The translations under genes were made by a program, and so were the position numbers. Positions 24,925 to 33,386 of a stretch of DNA of 64,000 nucleotides are shown here, one piece after another. Under the pieces are notes generated by a model that was given only the letters and a program-made list of their open reading frames with translations, was not told the DNA's origin and did not search any database. This DNA is from Ilumatobacteraceae bacterium. GTDB lineage: Bacteria; Actinomycetota; Acidimicrobiia; Acidimicrobiales; Ilumatobacteraceae. The DNA lies in contig JAOBWK010000042.1 in assembly GCA_025463305.1 (NCBI GenBank), positions 1 to 64,000 of the forward strand, written 5' to 3'. The first letter of the stretch is position 1, and the number at the start of each line of letters is the position of its first letter.

Positions 24925-25574
24925 GCAAGGCCAACGAGTTCGAGCTGCACGCCCACGAGATCGTGGACGCAGCCGTCGAGATCTTCCAGGAGGCCGGCCT
25001 CGATGCCGTGAGCATGCGCAGCGTGTCCACGCGCCTCGGCGTGTCACCCGTGCCGCTGTACAGCCGCATCGGCAACCGCGATGCGCTCGTCGACGCCATC
25101 GCCGATCGCCTCCTCGAGGATCTCGCGCCGCCGAGCAACGACGACGAACGCTGGGACGAGTACGCACTCCGCTGGTCGCGCGAGCTGCGCGCCCGACTGG
25201 CCCAGGCGCGCGACAGCCGGCTCATCATCTGGCACGGTCGCGAGGCGTACGTCGAGGCCTCTCGCCCACTGGCCAAGCTGATGCGCCGCGACGGCTTCGC
25301 GGTGGATGCTGCCGTGCAGGCGTGCCGTCTGCTGATCTGGGCAACGGTCGGGTTCGGTGCGGTCGAGGGTGGCGCCGAGCCACCGAGCAGTCGACGTGGA
25401 CGCGCCCGTCCCGGCGGCGATCCGGGTGGCGTCGACGCCACCGAGACCGACACGCTCTTCGATCTGCACATCCGCTACCTCATCGAGGGCATCGCCCGCG
25501 ACGCCAGTCCGACGACAGCGCCGGCTCCTGCGCCGGCGAAGGCCGCCGCCAAGCGAAAGGCTCCGCGGTCATGA
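24921..25574 (+). CDS. TetR family regulator inside the catabolic cluster
   Basis: The 217-residue protein has an N-terminal helix-turn-helix (EIVDAAVEIFQEAGLDAVSMRSV, then VSPVPLYSRIGNRDALVDAI, about 12-56) followed by a TetR C-terminal helical region. The last 25 residues are Ala/Pro/Lys-rich. GTG 24921 overlaps the MDR stop (GTGA), and the gene's stop overlaps the next SDR start. Being embedded in the unit, it most likely senses a CoA ester or fatty-acid-like intermediate and controls the promoter near 19750. Confidence 0.8.
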   Translation: MSKANEFELHAHEIVDAAVEIFQEAGLDAVSMRSVSTRLGVSPVPLYSRIGNRDALVDAIADRLLEDLAPPSNDDERWDEYALRWSRELRARLAQARDSRLIIWHGREAYVEASRPLAKLMRRDGFAVDAAVQACRLLIWATVGFGAVEGGAEPPSSRRGRARPGGDPGGVDATETDTLFDLHIRYLIEGIARDASPTTAPAPAPAKAAAKRKAPRS

Positions 25575-26320
25575 CGATCCCGTCACTCGATGCCACCGGC
25601 AAGGTCGTGGTGGTGACCGGCGGCAGCAAGGGCCTCGGACGCGCGATGGCGCTCGGGTTCGCCGAGGCGGGCGCCGACATCGTGGTCGCCAGTCGCAAGG
25701 TGGAGCCGTGTGAGGAGGTGGCCGACGAGATCCGCGCGATGGGTCGGCGAGCGCTCGCCGTCGGCTGCCACGTCGGCGAGTGGGCGCAGTGCCAGACGCT
25801 GATCGACGCCGTCGTCGCCGAGTTCGGGCACATCGACGTGCTCGTCAACAACGCCGGCATCGCACCGGTGCCACCGTCGCTGCTGGGTGTCACCGAGGAG
25901 CTGTTCGACAAGACGATCGACGTCGACCTGAAGGGCCCGTTGCGGTTGACGGCGCTCGCCGCCGAGCACATGCCACGCGGCGGCTCGATCATCAACATCA
26001 GCTCGAAGGCGTCGCTGCACCCGAGCTCGTTCACCGTGGTCTACGCCGCGGCCAAGGCCGGGCTGAACGCACTCACCAAGGCGTCCGCGCAGGAGTTCGG
26101 GCCGCGAGGCATCCGCGTCAACTGCATCGTCTGCGGCACCTTCCACACCGACAGCCTGCACAAGTCGATCCCGACCGAGGCGATGCAGGACCAGATGGCC
26201 AGCCGGGTCAGCCTCGGACGCATCGCCGGTGCCGACGAGATCGTCGGCACAGCGCTCTACCTCGCGAGCGACGCATCTTCGTACCTCACCGGCGAACTGA
26301 TCCTGCTCGACGGCGGCTGA
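25571..26320 (+). CDS. Short-chain dehydrogenase/reductase
   Basis: The 249-residue SDR has the NAD(P)-binding TGGSKGLGRAM (about 17-27), the NNAGIAP motif, catalytic Ser in NISSKAS and the YAAAK pair. A C-terminal LTGELILLDGG tail is typical of the classical 3-oxoacyl-ACP-reductase-like group. In the levulinate (lva) pathway an SDR interconverts 4-keto and 4-hydroxyacyl-CoA; the cluster context makes such a role possible here. The ATG overlaps the TetR stop (ATGA). Confidence 0.85.
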   Translation: MTIPSLDATGKVVVVTGGSKGLGRAMALGFAEAGADIVVASRKVEPCEEVADEIRAMGRRALAVGCHVGEWAQCQTLIDAVVAEFGHIDVLVNNAGIAPVPPSLLGVTEELFDKTIDVDLKGPLRLTALAAEHMPRGGSIINISSKASLHPSSFTVVYAAAKAGLNALTKASAQEFGPRGIRVNCIVCGTFHTDSLHKSIPTEAMQDQMASRVSLGRIAGADEIVGTALYLASDASSYLTGELILLDGG

Positions 26321-26368
26321 GCAGCGCACCGCACGCACACGCACAACACTCATGATGGGGGAACACAC

Positions 26369-27238
26369 GTGACAGCAACAGAGACAACCGACGCAGCACC
26401 GGACGAGAGCGTCATCGGCGCGGGCAAGGTGGCCGTCGTGACGGGCGCCGCGAGCGGCATCGGACGCGCCTTGGCCGAGGCCTTCGCCGCCGCGGGGTCG
26501 TCGGTGGTCGTCGCCGACCTCGACGGCGCGGAGGCCGAACTGGTGGTCGCCGGCATCCGCGAGCGTGGCGGCGATGCGATCGCCGTGGTCGTCGACGTCT
26601 CCGACGCGGCCTCGGTCGACAACCTCGCCAAGACGACCGTCGAGCACTACGGCCACGTCGATGTCCTCTGCAACAACGCCGGTGTCTCGACCTTCAACCT
26701 GATGCGCGATCAGACGCTCGACGACTGGAAGTGGGTGTTCAGCGTCAACCTGTGGGGCGTCGTCAACGGCCTGCAGTCGTTCGTGCCGATCATGCGCGAG
26801 CAGGGCACGCGTGGCCACATCGTCAACACCTCGTCGATTGCCGGGATCCTCAGTGGCATCGCCTTCATCGGGCCGTACGCGGCGACGAAGGTGGCCGTCG
26901 TCTCGATCTCGGAGACGCTCGCCCAGGAGTTCGGCATCGACGGCACGAACATCGGTGTCAGCGTGCTCTGCCCGAGCTCGGTGGACACCAAGGTGATGGA
27001 GTCCGAGCGCAACCGGCCGAGCGAACTGGGGAGCGAGACCCGCACCGAGATCGCCGAGTCGGTGCGGTTGATGATCCGCGACTCGTTCACCGGTCCGACC
27101 GGGCTGACGCCCGCCACGGTGGCCGACCGCGTGCTCGACGCGATCCGCACCAACACGTTCTGGATCATCACCCATCCGGACGACAACGGCGCATCCGGCG
27201 CCCGCGTCGCGAACATGATGGCCAACTTCCCGACCTGA
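26369..27238 (+). CDS. Short-chain dehydrogenase/reductase with N- and C-terminal extensions
   Basis: The 289-residue SDR shows TGAASGIGRALAEAF (about 25-39), CNNAGVS, NTSSIAG and the catalytic YAATK pair. It has an acidic N-terminal extension of about 18 residues and a C-terminal part without the usual DGG tail, as in SDR groups that act on hydrophobic alcohols or steroids. The start is GTG 26369 after a GGGGG box. It follows the first SDR by 48 bases and probably belongs to the same transcript. Confidence 0.85.
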   Translation: MTATETTDAAPDESVIGAGKVAVVTGAASGIGRALAEAFAAAGSSVVVADLDGAEAELVVAGIRERGGDAIAVVVDVSDAASVDNLAKTTVEHYGHVDVLCNNAGVSTFNLMRDQTLDDWKWVFSVNLWGVVNGLQSFVPIMREQGTRGHIVNTSSIAGILSGIAFIGPYAATKVAVVSISETLAQEFGIDGTNIGVSVLCPSSVDTKVMESERNRPSELGSETRTEIAESVRLMIRDSFTGPTGLTPATVADRVLDAIRTNTFWIITHPDDNGASGARVANMMANFPT

Positions 27239-27318
27239 TCGGGACCATGCCGGCGGGGGCCGGCAGCACGATCTCCGAACACCAAACCACAACCAACATG
27301 CAATGTCTTGGGGGACAC

Positions 27319-28851
27319 ATGAAGCACACCAAATCCCGAGCGCTCGCCGCGCTCTCCGTCCTCGCGCTGATCGCCGGCGCGTGCGGCTCGGACCGAAAGG
27401 CCGACACCACGACCACCGTCGCGGCGCCGACCACCACGGCCGCGCCGGCGACGACCACCGCCGGAACGACGGCGACCACCACCGCCACGTCGAGCGCCGA
27501 CACCACGGCCACCACCACGGCCGCCACCACGGCCGCCACCACGGCACCCACGGATGCCGCGACCACCACCACCGTGCCCGCCGGCCCGATGTTCGGCGAC
27601 GCGCCGTGGCCCTGTGGGGCCGGCGACGGCAACAACACCGACGACGGCAGCGAGGTCGGGGTCACGAAGGACTCGGTGGCCATCGCCGGTGGCGACGACG
27701 CCGGCTACACCGGTGCGCCGGGGCTCGACCACGAGTCCACCGATGCGATCAAGGCACTGGTCGCGAAGTGCAACGAGCTCGGAGGCATCAACGGCCGCAA
27801 GATCGTCTACAACTACTTCGACGCCGGCGTGTTCAACATCGGCACGGCCATCCAGGGGGCGTGCGACTCGAAGAGCTTCTTCCTCGTCGGCGATGCCTGG
27901 TCGTTCGACGGCAACCAGGAAGAGACCCGGCTCGGCTGCGGCCTCCCCGCGGTTCCGACGTTCGCGGTGAGCGCTGCCTTCTCGAACGGCAAGGACGTCT
28001 ACCAGGGCGCGCCGAACCCGGCGGACGAGACCCCGGCCGGCTACTTCGCGATGATGACGACGTTGCAGCCCGACGCGGTGAAGAAGATCGCCACGCTCGC
28101 GGCGAACTTCGATGCCACGATCCAGCCGCACGACAAGACGGTCGAGGCCGCGCCGCCGTTCGGCTGGGGCTTCTCCGAGACCAACCTCGAGTACAACCCC
28201 GCCGGTGAGACGGACTGGACGCCGTTCGTGAAGCAGGTCAAGGACGCCGGTGCGTCCGCGGTGTACTTCGTCGGCACCTGCCTGCCCGGGTTCCAGCTGT
28301 TCGCCCAGGCCGCGAAGGCCAACGGGCTGAACGTGCCGTTCTTCGTCGACACCAACTTCTACGAGGCGGGCTGCGCGGCAGCGAACACCGACGGTGCGCT
28401 CGACGGGATGTACCTGCACATGTCGTTCATCCCGTTCGAGGAGGCCAGCTCGAACAAGGCCACCCAGGACTACCTCGACCTGCTCAAGGCATCCGGCGGC
28501 GACGTGTCGCTGCTCGGCGCCGAGGCGACATCCTCGTTCCTCCTCTGGGCCACGGCTGCATCGGCCTGCGGTGACACGCTGACCCGGGCCTGCACGTTGC
28601 AGAACCTGGCCAACACCCACTCGTGGACCGGCCACGGGCTGCACGCCGAGGACGATCCGGGAAGCAACCACCCGTCGTCCTGCAACATCGTCCTGCAGCT
28701 CGAGGGCTCCAAGTACGTCCGAGTCGCGCCCACCAAGATCGACACCTACCAGTGCGATCCGAGCTGGGTCGTGCCGATCACGACGACGCCCGCCGTGATC
28801 GCGGCCAAGCTCGATGCCAACCGCATCTCCCAGCAGTACGCGCCGGGCTGA
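27319..28851 (+). CDS. ABC-type substrate-binding lipoprotein (periplasmic binding protein, branched-chain type)
   Basis: The 510-residue protein has a signal peptide with lipobox ALIAGAC (Cys22) and then a Thr/Ala-rich linker of about 70 residues. The binding domain carries features of type I periplasmic-binding folds (NELGGINGRKIVYNYFDAG, then VYFVGTCLPGFQLFAQAAKANG). Cys pairs in the mature part probably form disulfides. The start is ATG 27319 because a GGGGGA site precedes it; ATG 27298 lacks one. No permease or ATPase gene follows. It ends the block at a terminator and may capture the substrate used by the upstream enzymes. Confidence 0.78.
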   Translation: MKHTKSRALAALSVLALIAGACGSDRKADTTTTVAAPTTTAAPATTTAGTTATTTATSSADTTATTTAATTAATTAPTDAATTTTVPAGPMFGDAPWPCGAGDGNNTDDGSEVGVTKDSVAIAGGDDAGYTGAPGLDHESTDAIKALVAKCNELGGINGRKIVYNYFDAGVFNIGTAIQGACDSKSFFLVGDAWSFDGNQEETRLGCGLPAVPTFAVSAAFSNGKDVYQGAPNPADETPAGYFAMMTTLQPDAVKKIATLAANFDATIQPHDKTVEAAPPFGWGFSETNLEYNPAGETDWTPFVKQVKDAGASAVYFVGTCLPGFQLFAQAAKANGLNVPFFVDTNFYEAGCAAANTDGALDGMYLHMSFIPFEEASSNKATQDYLDLLKASGGDVSLLGAEATSSFLLWATAASACGDTLTRACTLQNLANTHSWTGHGLHAEDDPGSNHPSSCNIVLQLEGSKYVRVAPTKIDTYQCDPSWVVPITTTPAVIAAKLDANRISQQYAPG

Positions 28852-28881
28852 TCTCCACGTCACACGATGGCTGAACGCACA

Positions 28882-28914
28882 GGGCCCGGACCGCACACTC
28901 GGTCCGGGCCCTTT
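28882..28914 (+). terminator. Rho-independent terminator
   Basis: GGGCCCGGACCG and its perfect complement enclose a six-base loop (CACACT) and are followed by TTT. The stem of 12 bp lies 30 bases after the stop of the binding-protein gene and closes the 19.8-28.9 kb block. Confidence 0.85.
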
Positions 28915-28970
28915 CGCGCCGCCAGCGATGAGTAGCGTGACCACGTTGCTCGAACCACGGGGGTGGACAG

Positions 28971-29909
28971 ATGGCGATCGAACTCGACCCACAGATCGCG
29001 GCGCTGCTCGGCGCCGTCCAGATCCCACCGATCGGGCCCGACACGCTCGCCGCGATGCGCGGCGCCGGGCTGGGCACGCCGGCGCCGCCGGGTGAGGTCG
29101 ATCGGCAGGACCACGTCGTCGACGAGACGACGGGGGTCATCGTGCGCGTCCACCGTCCGAGCGGGCTCACCGCGCCGGCGCCATGCGTCTACTCCATCCA
29201 CGGCGGCGGCTATGTCCTCGGCGATCGCGGCATGGACGATCTCAAGTTCGAGCGCTGGTGCACCCAGTTCGGCATCGTCGGCGTCTCGGTCGAGTACCGG
29301 CTCGCCCCCGAGACGGCGTACCCGGGCCCGCTCGACGACTGCTACGCCGGCCTGCAGTGGGTGGTCGACCACCACGAGGAGCTCGGCATCGATCCCACGC
29401 AGATCGGCATCACGGGCGTCAGCGCCGGTGGCGGGCTGGCGGCGGCACTGGGCCTGCTCGCTCGCGACCGCGGCGAGATCGCGCTGCGCTTCCAGCTGCT
29501 CGACTGCCCGATGCTCGACGACCGCCAAACCACGCACTCGAGCCGCTCCGAAGGGCTCATCATCTGGAGCGGCGAGTCGAACACGTTCGGCTGGCGGGCC
29601 TACCTGGGCGCGCGCTACGGCACCGACGACATCCCGTACCTTGCCGCGCCGGCGCGGGCCACCGACCTCTCCGGTCTGCCGCCCACGTACGTGTGCGTGG
29701 GCGGCGCGGACGGGTTCCGCGACGAGGACATCGAGTACGCCTTGCGCCTCGGCCAGGCGGGCGTTCCCACCGAACTGCACGTCTACCCGGGCGCGCCCCA
29801 CGGCGTGGCGATGTTCGTGGGCACTGACATCGCCGAGCGCTACACGTCCGACGCCACCGCCTGGCTCGGCCGCCAGCTCGCCGCGATCCGCGCGACTGTG
29901 GCGGCCTAG
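28971..29909 (+). CDS. Alpha/beta hydrolase, hormone-sensitive lipase (HSL) type esterase
   Basis: The 312-residue protein has the HSL-family oxyanion motif HGGGYV (about 76-81), nucleophile elbow GVSAGGGLAAAL, the acidic residue in GGADGFRDED and the catalytic His in YPGAPHGVAMF. There is no signal peptide, so it acts in the cytoplasm on a short acyl ester. A GGGGGTGGACAG site precedes ATG 28971. A -10-like TAGCGT lies at about 28933. It converges on the duplicated membrane protein gene with only 7 bases between. Confidence 0.85.
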   Translation: MAIELDPQIAALLGAVQIPPIGPDTLAAMRGAGLGTPAPPGEVDRQDHVVDETTGVIVRVHRPSGLTAPAPCVYSIHGGGYVLGDRGMDDLKFERWCTQFGIVGVSVEYRLAPETAYPGPLDDCYAGLQWVVDHHEELGIDPTQIGITGVSAGGGLAAALGLLARDRGEIALRFQLLDCPMLDDRQTTHSSRSEGLIIWSGESNTFGWRAYLGARYGTDDIPYLAAPARATDLSGLPPTYVCVGGADGFRDEDIEYALRLGQAGVPTELHVYPGAPHGVAMFVGTDIAERYTSDATAWLGRQLAAIRATVAA

Positions 29910-29916
29910 GGCGAGC

Positions 29917-31407
29917 TCAGCCCGCGCCGGCGAGCGCGGCAGGCACGGTGCCGAGCAGCGACTTCAGCGCCGCGACGAGGTCCGTGCCCGACAGCGTGCC
30001 GTTCGCATAGGTCTCGATGCCCAGCAACCGGTGGTCGTCGATCCACGCCGCCGCGCACGACGGCGCACCGGCGCCCGAATCCGGCTTCGCGCAGAACGAG
30101 TGGATCGTGCCGCCGCGGTACGGCGTCGACTGGGCGAAGACCGGCACGAGGAAGCCGTCGTAGGCCTTGATGGCCGCAGCCTGGTAGTCCTGCGCGGGGT
30201 CGGGGCTCGCCTCGAAGGAGATCGCGACGATGCCCGCCGACGTGTCGGTGTCGGTGCCGGCCTGTACGCACGAGACCTCGAACGGGGACAGCGTGTTGGT
30301 CCGCAGGACCTGGATCTGGGTGAGGCCGGACGCCAGCGTGGCCGGCAGGGTGATGCTCGAACCCACCGCCGCGTCGAGCGAGGCGAAGCTGCCCAACGGG
30401 CAGTTCGCCAAGGTCGCGCGTTGGCTCCCGCCGAACGACGTACCGGCGATCAGCTTGGTGAGCCCATCGTGGGCGGCCTGGGCGTCGATGCCGCCGGTGT
30501 CGGCGGTGGTCCCATCTCCGGGAGTGCTCCCGCCCTCGGCGGTGCTCGCCGCGGTCGAGGCGCCGCTCCCGGCAGTCGCGGCGCTCGCGTCCGCCGCGCT
30601 GAGACCGGAGATGATCGGGCCGAGAACGCTCTTCAGCGCGGCGAGCGCCTGCGCCTCGGTGACCGTTCCCTCGAGCTCCACCGGCAGGCCGTCGAGGAAC
30701 AGGTCGACACCGAGCCGGTCACCGGTGTCGATCCAGGCCGCGCCGCAGCCGGCGGACCCGCGGCGAGTGCCGCAGTACTCGAACACCGTGCCGCCGTCGA
30801 AGGTCGTCTGCTTCGAGGAGTGCACGTCGATGCCTTCACCGCTGCCGGCGCCGTTGATCGATCCATCGAACTGGGCTGCGGCGAGGTAGTCCTTCGGAGG
30901 CGTGAGCATCGCCTCGTACGTGATGCCGTCGACCCCGTCGACTGCCGTGACGTCGTCGACGTTCTGCGCGCACGACACGTGCGCCGGGTAGGTGTCGGTC
31001 TGATCGATCAGCGCATCGACCTCGGCGGCGCGTGCGACGGCCTTGTCCAGTGTGATCGCTCCGCCGACCGCGCGGTCGAGGTCCGTCAGCGACCCGAGCG
31101 GGCACGATCCCAACACCGCTCGGCCGTTGTCGAAGGAGGCGGCCTCGATCAGGCCCAGCAGCGCGCGGTGTGCCCCGGCCGCCTCGGCAGGAGTCGAGCC
31201 GGCGCTGCCGCCATCGCCGGAGCGGACCGCGACCACCACGCCTGCCGCCACCAGCACCACCACGATGAGGCCGGCGATGACGACGAACGACTTCGACCGC
31301 TTCGGTGGGGCACCGCCGGCGACGAGCCCATCCCGCGCGGATGCCGCGCCCGGCGGAGAAGGTGGGGCACCGGAGGGACCGAACGATGGTGGTGGCAGGG
31401 AGCTCAC
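29917..31407 (-). CDS. Membrane-anchored protein with two tandem homologous Cys-rich domains
   Basis: The 496-residue protein has a Pro-rich cytoplasmic N-terminus, one membrane helix (about 41-61) and an extracellular part. That part holds two copies of one domain (about 78-265 and 313-490) joined by an Ala/Ser/Thr/Gly linker. Each copy shows CPLGS, VSC(A/V)Q, a Cys in GGT(V/I)xxxC, and CxAAWID followed by the ending LxALKSxLG. The four Cys per copy probably form disulfides. I recognise no family. The gene just after the SDR-hydratase pair (33387-34856) has a similar Pro-rich/TM layout but no sequence relation that I can see. Confidence 0.7.
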   Translation of the reverse strand: MSSLPPPSFGPSGAPPSPPGAASARDGLVAGGAPPKRSKSFVVIAGLIVVVLVAAGVVVAVRSGDGGSAGSTPAEAAGAHRALLGLIEAASFDNGRAVLGSCPLGSLTDLDRAVGGAITLDKAVARAAEVDALIDQTDTYPAHVSCAQNVDDVTAVDGVDGITYEAMLTPPKDYLAAAQFDGSINGAGSGEGIDVHSSKQTTFDGGTVFEYCGTRRGSAGCGAAWIDTGDRLGVDLFLDGLPVELEGTVTEAQALAALKSVLGPIISGLSAADASAATAGSGASTAASTAEGGSTPGDGTTADTGGIDAQAAHDGLTKLIAGTSFGGSQRATLANCPLGSFASLDAAVGSSITLPATLASGLTQIQVLRTNTLSPFEVSCVQAGTDTDTSAGIVAISFEASPDPAQDYQAAAIKAYDGFLVPVFAQSTPYRGGTIHSFCAKPDSGAGAPSCAAAWIDDHRLLGIETYANGTLSGTDLVAALKSLLGTVPAALAGAG

Positions 31408-31467
31408 GGCGGCGACGATAGACGGCCCGGCGGACGGCGCCGATCAACCACCGTCGACCTCACGAAA

Positions 31468-31554
31468 CGAGAACCGCTTCTCGCGTCCTGCGGCCGGCGT
31501 GGCGCCCGGTCGCCGCAGCCGGACGCCGAGATGCGTCCTTCCATCCCATACGGT
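31468..31554 (+). promoter_or_regulatory. Candidate operator and promoter before the SDR-hydratase pair
   Basis: A perfect inverted repeat CGAGAA-CCGC-TTCTCG lies at 31468-31483, and a -10-like TACGGT lies at 31549-31554. The predicted start point leaves about 30 bases of leader with a GAGGGGGAG ribosome-binding site. The repeat may bind a TetR-type regulator encoded elsewhere. Confidence 0.35.
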
Positions 31555-31590
31555 GGCGGCAGGTCAACCAGATCGCGAGGGGGAGTGCAC

Positions 31591-32526
31591 ATGGGTCGTT
31601 TCGACGGTCAGGTCGCCATCGTCACCGGCGCCGGGGGCGGGCTCGGTGAGCAGTACGCGCTGCTGCTGGCTCGTGAGGGAGCACGGGTCGTCGTCAACGA
31701 CTACGGCGGCGACAACCACGGCAACCGCGGTGATTCGCAGATGGCCGACGCCGTCGTCGCCCAGATCCGCTCGGAAGGAGGCGAGGCCGTGGCCAACAGC
31801 GCCGACGTCGCCACCGACCCGGCTGCCATCGTCCAGGCGGCGATCGATGCGTTCGGCGGTCTGCACGTCGTCGTCAACAACGCCGGCATCTCCGGGGGCG
31901 GCACGCTCGAGACGATCACGGTCGCCGACTTCGAACGGATGCTCGCGATCCATCTCGGTGGCACCCTCGGCGTCGCCCGAGCAGCGTGGCCGATCATGCG
32001 CGCCCAGGGCTACGGACGCATCGTCAACACGTCGTCGGCATCGGTGTTCGGCCTCGCCGGCACGAGCGCCTACATCACGGCGAAGGCGGCGATCTTCGGC
32101 CTCACTCGAGCCCTCGGCCGCGACGGACGCAGCATCGACGTGAAGGTCAACGCGGTCATGCCGTCGGCGTACTCGCGCCTCACCGCGCAGAGCCCGGAGT
32201 TCGCACCGGTGATGCAGGCCGGGTTCCCACCGGCGGCCGCCGCCGCGTTCGTGGGCGCGCTCGCCTCGCGCGACGTGCCGTGCACGGCGGAGACGTTCGT
32301 GGTCGGCGGTGGCCGAGCCGCGCGGGTCGTGCTCGGCACGGTGCCGGGACTCACCGGGATCACGTCCATCGACGATGCGCTCGGCCGGTTCGACGAGGCG
32401 ATGTCACTCGACGACCTCTTCGTGCCCGACGACGCGACTCAGGCCGTCGTCTACGAATGCGGCCAGATCGGGATCGACATCGCGGCGCTGCTCGGCAGCT
32501 CGGCCTCGGCCGGTTCCATCACGTGA
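31591..32526 (+). CDS. SDR family 3-hydroxyacyl-CoA dehydrogenase-like protein
   Basis: The 311-residue SDR has TGAGGGLGEQYALLLAREGA, then a VVNDYGGD segment typical of the dehydrogenase half of peroxisomal multifunctional enzyme type 2 (MFE-2), the NNAGISGGG motif, NTSSAS and the YITAK catalytic pair. The C-terminal extension of about 80 residues is also MFE-2-like. It probably oxidises 3-hydroxyacyl-CoA. The gene overlaps the enoyl-CoA hydratase gene by 4 bases (GTGA), so the two would act in successive beta-oxidation steps. Confidence 0.82.
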   Translation: MGRFDGQVAIVTGAGGGLGEQYALLLAREGARVVVNDYGGDNHGNRGDSQMADAVVAQIRSEGGEAVANSADVATDPAAIVQAAIDAFGGLHVVVNNAGISGGGTLETITVADFERMLAIHLGGTLGVARAAWPIMRAQGYGRIVNTSSASVFGLAGTSAYITAKAAIFGLTRALGRDGRSIDVKVNAVMPSAYSRLTAQSPEFAPVMQAGFPPAAAAAFVGALASRDVPCTAETFVVGGGRAARVVLGTVPGLTGITSIDDALGRFDEAMSLDDLFVPDDATQAVVYECGQIGIDIAALLGSSASAGSIT

Positions 32527-33359
32527 GCGGCACCGACGCGACCCCAGCGAGCACCTCGGACGAACCGAGCCTGCTCGTCGAGCGGCGCGATGCCGTGGTG
32601 ATCCTGACGATGAACCGACCGGCGCGACGCAACGCGCTGTCGCTCGACATGATCGGCCGCCTCGCCGACGCGTGGGAGATGATCGACAGCGACGAGACCA
32701 TCCGCTGCGCGATCCTCACCGGCGCGGGATCGCACTACTGCACCGGTGGCGATCTGGCCAGCGGCTGGATGGGTGCCGGCTACCAGCCGCAGAGCGACGC
32801 CGAGGCGCGCGTGCTCGCGGATCCCTCGCGGATCGGGAAGGGCCTGCTGTTGACCACCTGGCTGCGCAAGCCGCTCATCGCCGCCGTCGGCGGTGACTGC
32901 ATGGGTGGCGGTTGCGAGATGCTGCAGCAGACCGACATCCGCATCTCCGAGGAGCACGTGCGCTTCGCCGTGCCGGAAGCCAAGCGGGGGCTCATCGCCG
33001 GCGCCGGTTCGACGATGCGCTTGAAGCGACAGATCCCCTACGCCATCGCGATGGAGATGCTCATCACCGGTCGTGCCCTCAGTGCCGCTGAGGCACTGCA
33101 GTGGGGCTTGGTCAACTACCTCGTTCCCACCGGCGGGGCGCTGGACAAGGCGCTCGAGATCGCCGCCGCCGTGTGTGCCTGTGCGCCACTTTCGGTCGAG
33201 ATGTCGAAGGCATCTGCCGTGGAGACCGGATGGCTGCCGGAGTCCGAGGCCCAGCCGATCGAGGGCCGTTACAGCGGCATCGTCACGCGCAGCGCCGACG
33301 CGCGCGAGGGCATGCGCGCCTTCATGGAGCGACGGCCGCCGAACTTCACCGGCCACTGA
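32523..33359 (+). CDS. Enoyl-CoA hydratase/isomerase family protein
   Basis: The 278-residue crotonase-fold protein shows ILTMNRPARRNALS, the oxyanion-hole segment GAGSHYCTGGDL and a second oxyanion loop GGDCMGGGCEML. Catalytic Glu positions of classical hydratases are seen at VPEAKRGL. The GTG start overlaps the SDR stop. It probably hydrates or isomerises an enoyl-CoA for the coupled dehydrogenase. Exact chain preference cannot be told. Confidence 0.83.
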   Translation: MSGTDATPASTSDEPSLLVERRDAVVILTMNRPARRNALSLDMIGRLADAWEMIDSDETIRCAILTGAGSHYCTGGDLASGWMGAGYQPQSDAEARVLADPSRIGKGLLLTTWLRKPLIAAVGGDCMGGGCEMLQQTDIRISEEHVRFAVPEAKRGLIAGAGSTMRLKRQIPYAIAMEMLITGRALSAAEALQWGLVNYLVPTGGALDKALEIAAAVCACAPLSVEMSKASAVETGWLPESEAQPIEGRYSGIVTRSADAREGMRAFMERRPPNFTGH

Positions 33360-33386
33360 CGGCTCGGCGGCTCAGCTCGACGGCGG

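Noticed and set aside
27400..27590. ACCACCG-type repeats considered as a DNA satellite
   Set aside because: They encode the Thr/Ala linker after the lipobox of a binding lipoprotein, a design also seen in other lipoproteins of the window.
26710..29028. A 772-codon minus-strand open frame across the SDR and binding-protein genes
   Set aside because: It is an antisense shadow in GC-rich DNA. The opposite strand holds genes with clear motifs, and the terminator at 28882 fits plus-strand transcription.
28963..32526. A 1187-codon plus-strand open frame
   Set aside because: Only the part from 31591 encodes a recognisable SDR. The earlier portion is an Arg-rich shadow overlapping the esterase gene in another frame.
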